Of a DNA stretch of 64,000 nucleotides, positions 1-8,772 are shown piece by piece (the stretch's first letter is position 1; each line of letters starts with the position of its first letter). The DNA is from Gammaproteobacteria bacterium (lineage in GTDB: Bacteria; Pseudomonadota; Gammaproteobacteria; Xanthomonadales; SZUA-36). Position numbers and translations under genes: made by a program. A model generated the notes under the pieces. The model was given only the letters and a program-made list of their open reading frames with translations, did not search any database and was not told where the DNA came from. The stretch lies in the NCBI GenBank assembly GCA_030426265.1, contig JAUHYP010000003.1, positions 1-64,000 of the forward strand. The letters are read 5' to 3'.

Positions 1-2
1 GC

Positions 3-302
3 ACGGCGGCGGAGTTGCACTGGGCGTCGGCGGAGTTTCTCGAACAGCAAGGCGTCAGCCCCTGGTCCGACATGCCGGTCTGGATTCCGCGGCAGGGTGA
101 CGGCGCCGGCTTCGCCACGCGCTCCAACGCCCGGGCCGTGGCCGCCGGACTGAGCTTCCGTCCCTTTGCGGACACCGTGCTCGCGACGCTGGACTGGTTT
201 CGGGAGCAGCCCGAGGATCGTCAGGCCGAGGTGCGCTCCGGCATCAGCGCGGAGCGCGAGGCGGAATTGCTGGCGGCCTTGACGGCGAGCAATGCCCTTT
301 AA
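3..302 (+). CDS. NAD-dependent epimerase/dehydratase family protein, C-terminal fragment
   Basis: The gene enters from the left edge, so only about 99 C-terminal residues are visible. The reading frame is open from base 3, and the TTG at 15 in the ORF track is only the first possible start inside the window. The text resembles the end of bacterial NAD-dependent epimerase/dehydratase (extended SDR) proteins: a SPWSDMPVW-type strand, N-R-A-x-A-A-G-L-x-F-R-P, then a C-terminal helix ending in S-x-E-R-E-A-E-L-L. In that family this region lies after the Rossmann domain and helps form the substrate pocket. The nucleotide-binding glycine motif and the catalytic YxxxK are outside the window, so the substrate cannot be named. 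Confidence 0.7.
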   Translation, partial: TAAELHWASAEFLEQQGVSPWSDMPVWIPRQGDGAGFATRSNARAVAAGLSFRPFADTVLATLDWFREQPEDRQAEVRSGISAEREAELLAALTASNAL

Positions 303-339
303 GCGAAACGCATTCAGGCATCACGGATCACGTGTCGCC

Positions 340-831
340 TCACTCCACCCGCTCGAGTGTGCTGCGTCCGAACACCCGCCACGCCCCGTCGGGCAGCAGC
401 ACTTCGTCCACGACTTCGAGGGTGTCACCGTCGATGCGGTAAGTCGTGCGGCCGCGCTCGGTGGCTTCCGAGCCCCATTGGATGTCCAGGCGGGCTTCGC
501 CCGCAGTGCCGGCCAGGGGCAGGGTCACACCGCGTGAATCCAGCCAGGTGCCGGTGATGGCGCCGTCCTCGCCTGCGCGGTAATAGGCGTGGGCCTTGAA
601 GTGGTACTCGGCGCCGTCCGCGGCGCGCATCGTGTTGTCGAATTCCAGTCGGGTGAAGCCGCCATCCAGCGCCGGGCCCCAGTGCATCCTCTGCTCCGAG
701 GGCATGCCGCGCACTTCGCCGCCGCCGTGCCACTGCCCGGTGAGCTGTTCGAGCGCGTCCGCACCGGCCGGTGCAGAAGCCAGTGCCGTCAGTGCAGCCA
801 GCGCGGCCGCCAGCGATGCCCGCGGCCTCAC
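340..831 (-). CDS. Secreted lipocalin-like protein of unknown function
   Basis: This is a 163-residue protein with a signal peptide (MRPRASLAAALAALTALAS, cleavage probably after SAPAGA). The mature part begins LEQLTGQWHGGG and continues as alternating polar and hydrophobic strands (LDGGFTRLEF, YHFKAHAYYR, RTTYRIDGDTLEV). This looks like a small beta-barrel of lipocalin, DUF1579 or nitrobindin type. I cannot assign a ligand, and no heme histidine motif is obvious. The GTG start overlaps the stop of the upstream VOC gene by four bases (GTGA), so the two are co-transcribed and probably translationally coupled. The exported location is inferred only from the N-terminus. Confidence 0.6.
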   Translation of the reverse strand: MRPRASLAAALAALTALASAPAGADALEQLTGQWHGGGEVRGMPSEQRMHWGPALDGGFTRLEFDNTMRAADGAEYHFKAHAYYRAGEDGAITGTWLDSRGVTLPLAGTAGEARLDIQWGSEATERGRTTYRIDGDTLEVVDEVLLPDGAWRVFGRSTLERVE

Positions 832-1199
832 TGTTGCGTTCCCCCGGCCTGGTAGACGCTCAGCACGTGCCCGTCCGGGTCGAGAAAATCCGCCGACAGC
901 CCGCCGTCCGGGGTGTGGCTGACCGGCATCACGATTTCGACGCCCTTGGCGGCCAGGGCTTCGACCACCTCGTAGATACCCGACTCCAGGCCGAACACCA
1001 CCACCGGGCTGCGCCCGGCCGGCTCTTCGCGGGGAATCAACACGATCTGGGTGGATCCGGCGGCGCCCATGGCGAACGGGCCGTCGTGCCCGTCCAGGGT
1101 GGACATGTCCAGGCCGAGCGTGTCGCGGTACCAGGCGGCCGAGCGCTGCAGGTCACGGACGAAGAAGACGATGGCGCCGATGGAAGCGTGTTCGAACAT
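828..1199 (-). CDS. VOC family (glyoxalase/bleomycin-resistance fold) protein
   Basis: This 123-residue protein has the two beta-alpha-beta-beta-beta halves of the vicinal oxygen chelate fold. The first half holds VFFVRDLQRSAAWYRDTLGL and the second ends with the family signature DFLDPDGHVLSVYQ. VOC proteins are small cytosolic metalloenzymes or binding proteins acting on glyoxal adducts, ring-cleavage substrates or drugs; the substrate here is unknown. An AGGAAT ribosome site lies just before the ATG. The gene sits about 50 bases downstream of a sigma-factor-like gene on the same strand and overlaps the next gene by four bases, so the three probably form one short operon. Confidence 0.8.
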   Translation of the reverse strand: MFEHASIGAIVFFVRDLQRSAAWYRDTLGLDMSTLDGHDGPFAMGAAGSTQIVLIPREEPAGRSPVVVFGLESGIYEVVEALAAKGVEIVMPVSHTPDGGLSADFLDPDGHVLSVYQAGGTQQ

Positions 1200-1249
1200 G
1201 GGGGGATTCCTTTTGGGTTGATCTCACTACTTAGGTTGCCGTCACCCGC

Positions 1250-1924
1250 CTATTTGTGAGCTTTGCGCGTCTGAATGCCGATCAGGTGGCCGTCCGGGTC
1301 GTGGGTGCCCAGCTCATCCCCCGACTCGGCATGCCCGCGCACATGGTGCAGCAGCGCGCGCCGGATCAGCCCGAAATCGAGCCGCGCCTCGCCCGTGCGC
1401 CGCGGCTGCGCATAGGCCAGCGCCAGCGCCTCCGCGCGCAGCGGCTCGGGAAGGCGGCCCAGAGACCGGCGCAGCGCCGTGAGGCGCTGCCGGAACGCTG
1501 CCGGTTTGAGCTGCAGCACGTAGCAGATCTCGTCGGGGTTCATGCCGTACAGCGCCAGCACCGCGACGCGGCGGGTGCCTTCGCTGAGTCTCGCCAGCAC
1601 GGCGGCGCGGTCCGGGTCGGCCAGGGTATTGAGTGCTGTTTCGGATTCAGCTTCGGATTGGGTTTGGGCGGGACGCAGCACCTCCGCATCCGTGGCCCAG
1701 CGGGACTCTCGCTGTCGCCTGCGTCCGCCCGCCCGCGCCCGGGCCAAAGCCAGGTTGCGGATCACGCCCGCCAGCCAGGCTCGCTCCGCTTCCGGTCCAA
1801 AGTCGGCGCGGCCAGAACGCACACCCACCTCCAGCGCTTCGTGAAGGAGGTCTGCGGCCTCGGCTTCGTGGTATGCATGGCGCCTGGCGATGGCCAGGCA
1901 GGCGGTGTAATCAGCCAGGTTCAT
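1250..1924 (-). CDS. Sigma-70 family (ECF-like) RNA polymerase sigma factor with C-terminal extension
   Basis: This is a 224-residue protein. Residues about 1-75 look like sigma region 2 (helices with EAADLLHEALEVG, then an R-N-L-A-L-A-R-A-R stretch). Residues about 110-160 look like region 4 with a helix-turn-helix (GMNPDEICYVLQLKPAAFRQRLTALRRSLG). Such proteins direct RNA polymerase to a small regulon. The last ~60 residues go beyond a normal ECF factor and end in THDPDGHLIGIQ, a phrase typical of VOC proteins such as the one encoded next door. No anti-sigma gene follows. The region 2 match is weaker than in the other two sigma genes of this window, so promoter recognition needs testing. 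Confidence 0.6.
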   Translation of the reverse strand: MNLADYTACLAIARRHAYHEAEAADLLHEALEVGVRSGRADFGPEAERAWLAGVIRNLALARARAGGRRRQRESRWATDAEVLRPAQTQSEAESETALNTLADPDRAAVLARLSEGTRRVAVLALYGMNPDEICYVLQLKPAAFRQRLTALRRSLGRLPEPLRAEALALAYAQPRRTGEARLDFGLIRRALLHHVRGHAESGDELGTHDPDGHLIGIQTRKAHK

Positions 1925-1998
1925 GGGCTGTCGATGAGGGCGCGTCCATCACAGGCAGTCTATCGCAAGGCGTCGGAGTGACAGGTGCGCCGCCAACA

Positions 1999-2025
1999 AA
2001 AACCCCGCCACAAGGGCGGGGTTTT
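1999..2025 (-). terminator. Rho-independent terminator after groEL
   Basis: An 11-base inverted repeat (AAAACCCCGCC / GGCGGGGTTTT) with a 5-base loop lies 44 bases past the groEL stop. Read on the minus strand it ends in a T-run, the classic intrinsic terminator layout. The A/T arms make it potentially active on both strands. Confidence 0.85.
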
Positions 2026-2068
2026 CAATCTTGCTCGATGAACGAGCGGATGTCGTAAGGGGACTCCC

Positions 2069-4046
<1,978 letters not shown>

Positions 4047-4163
4047 GTGAAAAACTCCCTCAAAGATTCAAATCGTTAGCTGAATGATTCGGCCCGGCAT
4101 CCGGGTCCGTTACCTTGTTCGCGCCCAGGGGCGGCGAGCCATGCCACTGGGGCCTGCCCCACC

Positions 4164-4191
4164 ACATAAGGCTGCAAAAATGGTTTTCAAG
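4164..4191 (-). promoter_or_regulatory. Probable heat-shock (sigma-32) promoter of groES-groEL
   Basis: On the minus strand the sequence reads CCCTTGAAA, then a 13-base gap, then CCTTATGT. The first element matches the sigma-32 -35 consensus (CTTGAAA) exactly. The second is an imperfect match to CCCCAT-type -10 elements, and the spacer is within the normal range. It lies about 120 bases before the groES start. No CIRCE inverted repeat (the HrcA operator) was seen, which fits a gammaproteobacterial RpoH-controlled operon. Confidence 0.65.
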
Positions 4192-4291
4192 GGCTCAGCC
4201 CCCTCGAAAACGTTTGTGCGCCGGGGCCAGGAGCCATTCGAATGCAACGAATCTGTAACCATTTTCCGCCCGGTGCGTACTATCCAGTGAG

Positions 4292-4777
4292 ATGAGCAGG
4301 GACTACCAACAGTGGGTGAGGGCCTACCAGGACCAGGCATGGTCGCTGGCGCGGTACCTGCTCAAGGACGCGAGCGAGGCGGAGGACGCCACGCAGGAGG
4401 CGTTCATCAAGCTCTGGCAGCACCGGGAGGACATCGACCCGGAGCGGATCAAGCCCTGGCTGATGAAGGTCACGCGCAATACCTGCCTGGACCGCCTGCG
4501 CCGGCGCAAGCCGGAAACCGAACTGACCGAGGTCCACCTGACCGAGGAACATGGCCCCCAGGCAGGGGCCGAACAGGGGGAGCTGGGACGGTGGCTGCAG
4601 ACGGCCATCGCGGGGCTGAAGGAGCCCTACCGCTCCCTGGTGGTGCTGCGGGACATCCAGCAGCACAGCTATGACGAAGTGGCCGGCGCAACGGAGCTGA
4701 GCCTCGCCCAGGTAAAGGTGTACCTGCACCGGGCGCGCAAACAGCTCCGGGAACGACTGGCGGAGGTACGACCATGA
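4292..4777 (+). CDS. ECF RNA polymerase sigma factor
   Basis: This is a 161-residue two-domain sigma factor, the normal ECF size. Region 2 is at about residues 8-75 (DASEAEDATQEAFIKLWQHR, then RNTCLDRLRRRK). Region 4 is at about 100-155 (LVVLRDIQQHSYDEVA and the helix-turn-helix ELSLAQVKVYLHRARKQL). It should direct transcription of an envelope-related regulon. Its stop overlaps the start of the anti-sigma gene (ATGA), and two DUF4252 genes follow, so all four form one operon. The upstream text GTAACC followed about 17 bases later by TACTAT could be an autoregulated ECF promoter, but this is weak. Confidence 0.9.
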   Translation: MSRDYQQWVRAYQDQAWSLARYLLKDASEAEDATQEAFIKLWQHREDIDPERIKPWLMKVTRNTCLDRLRRRKPETELTEVHLTEEHGPQAGAEQGELGRWLQTAIAGLKEPYRSLVVLRDIQQHSYDEVAGATELSLAQVKVYLHRARKQLRERLAEVRP

Positions 4778-5337
4778 ACGACGACCAAAGGCCGGACATG
4801 ACGGAGTGGGAAGCGCAGGTGAACGCGCTGCTCGATGGTGAACTGGACGACGACCAGGCCGGGGCCCTCAAGGCCGCGGCGGAATCGGACCACGCCCTCG
4901 CCAGCGCCATCATCGAGGCTTACCAGCTGCAGCGCATGCTGGCGGCCCTCCCGCTGGAACGGGCGCCCGACAGCCTGCGCGAGAAACTGCGGCGCATCCC
5001 GGCCGAGCAGGAGTCCCTGCAGCGGACGCGGGTCGCCCGGCATCAAGAAACCCGCCGCCGCTGGTTCGAGCCACGTTGGGCCATGGCCCTGGCGGCGCTG
5101 CCCCTGGTGGTGGCCCTGGGCGTCCAGCTCTCGGGCCCGCGGGCGCCTTCGGATGCGGAGCTCGCCCAGGCGCGGCAGGACCTCGCGATGGCCTTTGGCT
5201 ACCTGCAGAAGGCCAGCCGCGTGACGGAGAGGGAAATCGAACAATCCATCGGTGCGGGCATGCGCGACCCGGTGACGGAGCAGACCGTCCGCACCCTGTC
5301 TGAACAATTTGACCTCGATGAGGAGAAGGAAACATGA
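4774..5337 (+). CDS. Putative membrane anti-sigma factor
   Basis: This 187-residue protein has an acidic cytoplasmic N-terminus (VNALLDGELDDDQAGALKAA, the usual opening of RsiE/RseA-type anti-sigmas). One transmembrane segment lies at about residues 101-119 (RWAMALAALPLVVALGVQL), followed by a ~65-residue periplasmic part rich in charged helices. I see no HxxxCxxC zinc motif. It most likely holds the sigma factor encoded just upstream at the inner membrane and releases it on an envelope signal. It overlaps both neighbours by four bases (ATGA), indicating tight co-expression. The role is inferred from position and topology. Confidence 0.8.
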   Translation: MNDDQRPDMTEWEAQVNALLDGELDDDQAGALKAAAESDHALASAIIEAYQLQRMLAALPLERAPDSLREKLRRIPAEQESLQRTRVARHQETRRRWFEPRWAMALAALPLVVALGVQLSGPRAPSDAELAQARQDLAMAFGYLQKASRVTEREIEQSIGAGMRDPVTEQTVRTLSEQFDLDEEKET

Positions 5338-5864
5338 AATCCTGGATGAAGAAGATCGGCATCGGCGGCCTGTCCGCCCTGATGGCCCTGCCTGCCCTGG
5401 CGCAGGAGGACGAACTGAAGGCCCTGCCGGGCTACGTGGACTTCGGCACCCTCGAGGCCGTCTACGGCGAGCCCAAGGTGATGGTCAACATCGGCGGCTT
5501 CCTGCTGGGGTTCATGTCCCAGGCCGCCAAGGAAGATCCGGAAATGGCCGGCATCATGGAAGGCCTGAAGGGCGTGCGTATCAACGTCTACTCGACCGAA
5601 GGCCAGGTGGCCCCGGCCATGGAGCAGCTCAACAATGTCAAGTCCATGCTGACGGGCCAGAACTGGGAGCCCATCGTGCAGGTCAACGACGAGGGCGAGA
5701 ATGTACAGATCTTCATGAAGGCCGACGGCCAGGGCATGCAGGGCCTGACGGTCATGGCCGTGAACGGGCAGGAAGCGGTGTTCCTGAACATCCTGGGCTC
5801 CGTCGACCCCGACCAGATCGGCAAGGTCATGGACAAGTTCGACGTGAACGTGGACACGGACTGA
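5334..5864 (+). CDS. Secreted DUF4252 protein
   Basis: This 176-residue protein has a signal peptide ending ALMALPALAQ (cleavage near residue 23). The mature part matches the DUF4252 pattern: a start such as YVDFGTLEAVYG, then VMVNIGGFLLGF, a central GLKGVRINVYSTEG, and a C-terminal half with VQIFMKADGQGMQGLTVMAV. DUF4252 proteins are exported and of unknown function. They often sit beside ECF sigma/anti-sigma pairs, as here. The gene overlaps the anti-sigma by four bases and the second DUF4252 gene by one base, so it may report to, or be the output of, the sigma system. Confidence 0.8.
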   Translation: MKSWMKKIGIGGLSALMALPALAQEDELKALPGYVDFGTLEAVYGEPKVMVNIGGFLLGFMSQAAKEDPEMAGIMEGLKGVRINVYSTEGQVAPAMEQLNNVKSMLTGQNWEPIVQVNDEGENVQIFMKADGQGMQGLTVMAVNGQEAVFLNILGSVDPDQIGKVMDKFDVNVDTD

Positions 5865-6433
5865 TGGCGCGCCGACACCAGGCCGAGGGGCGGACCCTGT
5901 CCCGACTGGGAACCACCGTGGCCGCAACGGGAATCCTGTTGCTGACCGGCTGCGGCCTCACCGCCCCGCGATCCAGCGATGGCTGGGCGGACCTGGACAG
6001 CCTCGGCGTGTTCGACGTCGACAACACGATGACCCTGTCCATCGGCCCCTCGCTGCTGCACTTCGCGGCCCGGCACATGGACGAGGATCCGGAAACCCGG
6101 GCGCTGCTGGAAGGCCTGGACGGGGTACGGATCCGCATCTACGAAGTGGACGGCAGTGTGGTCCGCGTCGCCGGCCGACTGGACCGGATGAGCGCACGCC
6201 TGCAGGACGACGGCTGGTCGCCGGTGGCCGTGGTGCGTGAACCGGGCGAGACCGTGCACATGCTCGTGAAATCCGAGCGCGGGCGCATGACAGGCCTCAC
6301 CGTGCTGGTGCTCGAGGACGATGAAGCGGTGGTGGTCAATCTCATGGGCGAGCTCGCCCCGGAAAACTTCACCGACACCATGGCCGCCCTGGACGTGGAT
6401 GTCGCACCTCGCGTGCAGGTCGCCGCGAACTGA
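5864..6433 (+). CDS. DUF4252 lipoprotein, second copy
   Basis: This 189-residue paralogue of the preceding protein differs in being a predicted lipoprotein: the signal segment ends GILLLTGC, with the lipidated cysteine at about residue 30. The body repeats the DUF4252 layout (LDSLGVFDVDNTMTLSIG, LEGLDGVRIRIYEVDG, VHMLVKSERGRMTGLTVLVL). The ATG overlaps the previous stop (TGATG), so translation is coupled. The ORF track extends this frame back to 5309, but that part only shadows the first copy. A soluble periplasmic copy and a lipid-anchored copy in one operon suggest they work as a pair. Confidence 0.8.
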   Translation: MARRHQAEGRTLSRLGTTVAATGILLLTGCGLTAPRSSDGWADLDSLGVFDVDNTMTLSIGPSLLHFAARHMDEDPETRALLEGLDGVRIRIYEVDGSVVRVAGRLDRMSARLQDDGWSPVAVVREPGETVHMLVKSERGRMTGLTVLVLEDDEAVVVNLMGELAPENFTDTMAALDVDVAPRVQVAAN

Positions 6434-6536
6434 ACCCCGAGGGGCGGTGACACCGCCCTGTTTCCCCCGAACCGGTCAGTGACGGCGGGCGTGAATGTCC
6501 GCCCGGGCCTCCGCGCCCGCTGGTATGATGCCGGCC

Positions 6537-6980
6537 ATGATGATTCGCCGGTTTCTCATTGCCTTCCTGCTTTCTGGCGTGTTCGCCTTCGCCACCGGCT
6601 GCGCCGCGGGCGAACCGCGGGTCGAGCTGAAAGGGCGCGAATTCGCGGTCGACCTCGCCCGCACCCCGCAGGAGCAGGCCCGGGGGCTGATGTTCGTCGA
6701 GGAGATGCCCGCCGACCGGGGCATGCTGTTCATCTTCCCCAGTGAAGCGCCCCGCGCCTTCTGGATGAAGAACACCCGCATCGCGCTGGACATTCTCTAC
6801 TTCGACGCCGAGCTGAGCCTCGTCGCCATGGCGCTCAACGCCCGGCCTTGTGCGGCCGATCCCTGTCCCAACTATCCCAGCCGCGCCCCGGCGCGCTACG
6901 TGCTCGAACTCAACGCCGGCACCGCCGAGGGCATGGGGCTGGAGCACGGCGACCGGCTCACCCTGCTGTTCGAACCCTGA
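6537..6980 (+). CDS. DUF192 family lipoprotein
   Basis: This 147-residue protein has the DUF192 pattern: R-T-P-Q-E-Q-A-R-G-L-M-F (residues about 45-55), a central MLFIFPSEAPRAFWMKNT, then IALDILYFDAE and a C-terminal YVLELNAGTAEGMGLEHGD. DUF192 is a small beta-rich domain without a firmly known activity. The start at 6537 gives a clean lipoprotein signal (RRFLIAFLLSGVFAFATGC, cysteine at about residue 22). The ORF-track start at 6495 would add residues before the signal peptide and is less likely. It is probably a separate transcription unit, as a TATGAT element lies just upstream. Confidence 0.85.
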   Translation: MMIRRFLIAFLLSGVFAFATGCAAGEPRVELKGREFAVDLARTPQEQARGLMFVEEMPADRGMLFIFPSEAPRAFWMKNTRIALDILYFDAELSLVAMALNARPCAADPCPNYPSRAPARYVLELNAGTAEGMGLEHGDRLTLLFEP

Positions 6981-7055
6981 CGTCCCGGACCGAGCCTCGG
7001 AGCCGTCGGGGAGTTATCATGAATGTTGCGTACGGCAATTGGCTGTCGCAAATCT

Positions 7056-7079
7056 GACATTCTGGTGTCACAGAATGTC
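7056..7079. repeat. Inverted repeat upstream of the YegP-type gene (possible operator)
   Basis: GACATTCTG and CAGAATGTC form a perfect 9-base inverted repeat around a 6-base centre, about 80 bases before the ATG at 7158. A nested TGACA/TGTCA pair overlaps the left arm. The form suits a dimeric regulator site or an RNA hairpin. No regulator can be named. Confidence 0.5.
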
Positions 7080-7157
7080 CTGCAAGGCTCTGTCAGGTCC
7101 CGGAGAGCGGGTCGTGGCGGGGGGAAGTACTAAACCCACGACGAGGAGACAGAAAAC

Positions 7158-7487
7158 ATGGCTGGCAAATTCGTATGTTCCAAGCGCAAGGACGGTCAGG
7201 ACACTTTCGTGCTCAAGGCGAGCAACGGGCAGGTGATCCTTTCCGGCGAGGGCTACAAGACCCGCAAGTCCTGCGCCAACGGCATCGAGTCCGTGCGCAA
7301 GAATTCACAGATCGAAAGCCGTTTCGAAGTAAAGACGGCGAAGGACGGGCGCAGCTACTTCGTGCTCAAGGGCGGCAACGGACAGCCGGTCGGCAAGAGC
7401 CAGATGTACAAATCGACCAGCGGCTGCGCCAATGGCATCAAGTCCGTGGCGGCCAACGCACCGGGCGCACCGGTGGTCGAAGCCTGA
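7158..7487 (+). CDS. YegP/DUF1508 family protein
   Basis: This is a 109-residue protein made of two tandem DUF1508 repeats. Each has a strand pair, an N-G-Q turn, then K-S-x-x-G or K-S-C-A-N-G-I and a short helix (SCANGIESVRKNS and GCANGIKSVAANA). The first repeat holds DTFVLKASNGQVI and the second SYFVLKGGNGQPV. YegP-like proteins are small, abundant, cytosolic and of unknown function. A strong ribosome site (GAGGAGA) precedes the ATG, and the 177-base upstream gap carries a perfect inverted repeat. Single gene with its own promoter region, so possibly well expressed and regulated. Confidence 0.9.
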   Translation: MAGKFVCSKRKDGQDTFVLKASNGQVILSGEGYKTRKSCANGIESVRKNSQIESRFEVKTAKDGRSYFVLKGGNGQPVGKSQMYKSTSGCANGIKSVAANAPGAPVVEA

Positions 7488-7547
7488 TCCCGTTCGCGCC
7501 GGCGGGTTTCACCCCCGGCGCTCGATCCTGTACCAACCGCTTGCGAT

Positions 7548-7571
7548 CCGCGTCGCCCCGGGGCGACGCGG
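7548..7571. repeat. 24-base perfect palindrome between yegP-type gene and phosphoesterase
   Basis: CCGCGTCGCCCC followed directly by GGGGCGACGCGG is a perfect palindrome. The outer bases GCGA/TCGC can extend the stem past one bulge. It lies 60 bases after the YegP-type stop and 37 bases before the next ATG. There is no T-run, so it may be a processing or stabilising hairpin, or a protein-binding site. Confidence 0.6.
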
Positions 7572-7608
7572 TCGCTTGCCTTTCTGATTTCCGATCCGCC
7601 GTCACCGC

Positions 7609-8346
7609 ATGCTGAAGCTCGTCCAGGTCTCCGACTGCCACGTTTCCGCGGAAACGGGCGCGACGTACCGGGGTGTGGACCCGCGCGCCACGCTGGCGGC
7701 GGTGGTCGATGCCGTCATCGACTGGGGCCCGGACCTGGTGCTGGTCACGGGCGACCTGAGCGAGGACGGCAGCGAGTCCTCCTACGCCTGGCTCGCCGAC
7801 GAACTCGCGCGCATCCCGGCGCCCCGTGTGGCCACCCCCGGCAATCACGATGAGCCGGAACCCATGCTCCGCCACTTCCCCGCCAGCGCCGTGGACACGC
7901 CGCTGGCCTTCGAGGACGACTGGCAGCTCATCGCCGTGGGCAGCGCCAAGCCCGGCGAGATTCCGGGGCGCTTCACTCCGGATCAGCTCGCGGCGCTCGA
8001 TTCGCTGCTGGCGTCGGACGGGCGTCCCGCCCTGGTGGCCCTGCACCACCAGCCCTGGCCGGTGGGCAGCCCCTGGATCGACCGCTACCCGCTGCTCGAG
8101 CCGGAGGGGTTTCACGAGTTGCTGGCGCGGCATTCGCGCGTGAAGCTGGTGCTCTGGGGCCACGTGCACCAGGACGTGGTGCTGCGGCAGGGCGGCCTCA
8201 CCGGCCTGGGGTGTCCGTCCACGGTCAGCAACAGCCTGCCCGGACAGGAACGGTTCACGCCGGACCCGGCGGGCCCGGCCTGTCGCTGGCTGGAACTGGA
8301 ACGGAGTGGGGAGTTTCGCACCGGCCTGTTGCGGCCGGCGGACTGA
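7609..8346 (+). CDS. Calcineurin-like phosphoesterase (CpdA-type, probable 3',5'-cyclic AMP phosphodiesterase)
   Basis: This 245-residue protein carries every metal-binding motif of the class III cyclic nucleotide phosphodiesterases in order: VSDCH (residues 8-11), TGDLSEDGS, PGNHDE, ALHHQP and WGHVH. These bind the two metal ions that hydrolyse a phosphodiester. The spacing and N-terminal KLVQVSDCHV match CpdA, which lowers cAMP, although substrate choice in this family is broad. No signal peptide is present, so it is cytosolic. It stands alone, on the opposite strand to the convergent rubredoxin gene that ends 20 bases away. I leave the symbol blank because cAMP has not been shown to be the substrate. 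Confidence 0.85.
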   Translation: MLKLVQVSDCHVSAETGATYRGVDPRATLAAVVDAVIDWGPDLVLVTGDLSEDGSESSYAWLADELARIPAPRVATPGNHDEPEPMLRHFPASAVDTPLAFEDDWQLIAVGSAKPGEIPGRFTPDQLAALDSLLASDGRPALVALHHQPWPVGSPWIDRYPLLEPEGFHELLARHSRVKLVLWGHVHQDVVLRQGGLTGLGCPSTVSNSLPGQERFTPDPAGPACRWLELERSGEFRTGLLRPAD

Positions 8347-8365
8347 AGATCGCCTTCGGCCGGCG

Positions 8366-8545
8366 TCAGACCTCGATCATCTCGAAGTCGTCTTTCGGCG
8401 CGCCGCAGTCCGGGCAGGCCCAGTCGTCGGGCACGTCTTCCCAGCGGGTGCCGGGCGCAATGCCTTCCTCGGGCGCGCCCTTGGATTCGTCGTACATCCA
8501 GCCGCAGATGATGCACATCCAGACTTTGTATTCTTCCTCGGCCAT
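8366..8545 (-). CDS. Rubredoxin
   Basis: This is a 59-residue iron protein with the two CxxCG knuckles of rubredoxin: CIICG at residues 11-15 and CPDCG at 44-48. The four cysteines bind one iron for single-electron transfer. The conserved [12 protein letters not shown] and [11 protein letters not shown] confirm the family. The start at 8545 follows an AGGAAG ribosome site and gives the normal length; the ORF-track start at 8695 adds an unrelated 50 residues. It lies divergently from hemL across a 227-base gap. Its redox partner is not in the window. Confidence 0.95.
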   Translation of the reverse strand: MAEEEYKVWMCIICGWMYDESKGAPEEGIAPGTRWEDVPDDWACPDCGAPKDDFEMIEV

Positions 8546-8772
8546 GCGCTTCCTGGTGATGGTCGTCAATGGGTCTCCGGGGCGGCCGGAGCGCGTCACT
8601 GTCCCGGGTGTGGGCCCGGGCAGGCGAAACCGAAATTGTACCACCGGGGTGCAGAGTCGTTCGTGATCGATGGGGGTGGGCGGCCTCCGGGCCACGGCGT
8701 TTTCACTCCGACGCCAAATGTCCGAAAATGACCGGCCCGATCACCGCTTATCCAACCGAACTGGAACACGCC

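Noticed and set aside
4255-4284. Autoregulated ECF promoter for the sigma gene at 4292
   Set aside because: GTAACC...TACTAT has roughly right spacing but a poor match to known ECF -35 elements; kept only as a remark in the gene entry.
5309-6433. 374-residue plus-strand open frame as one protein
   Set aside because: Its first half shadows the first DUF4252 gene; the lipoprotein signal at 5864 marks the real start.
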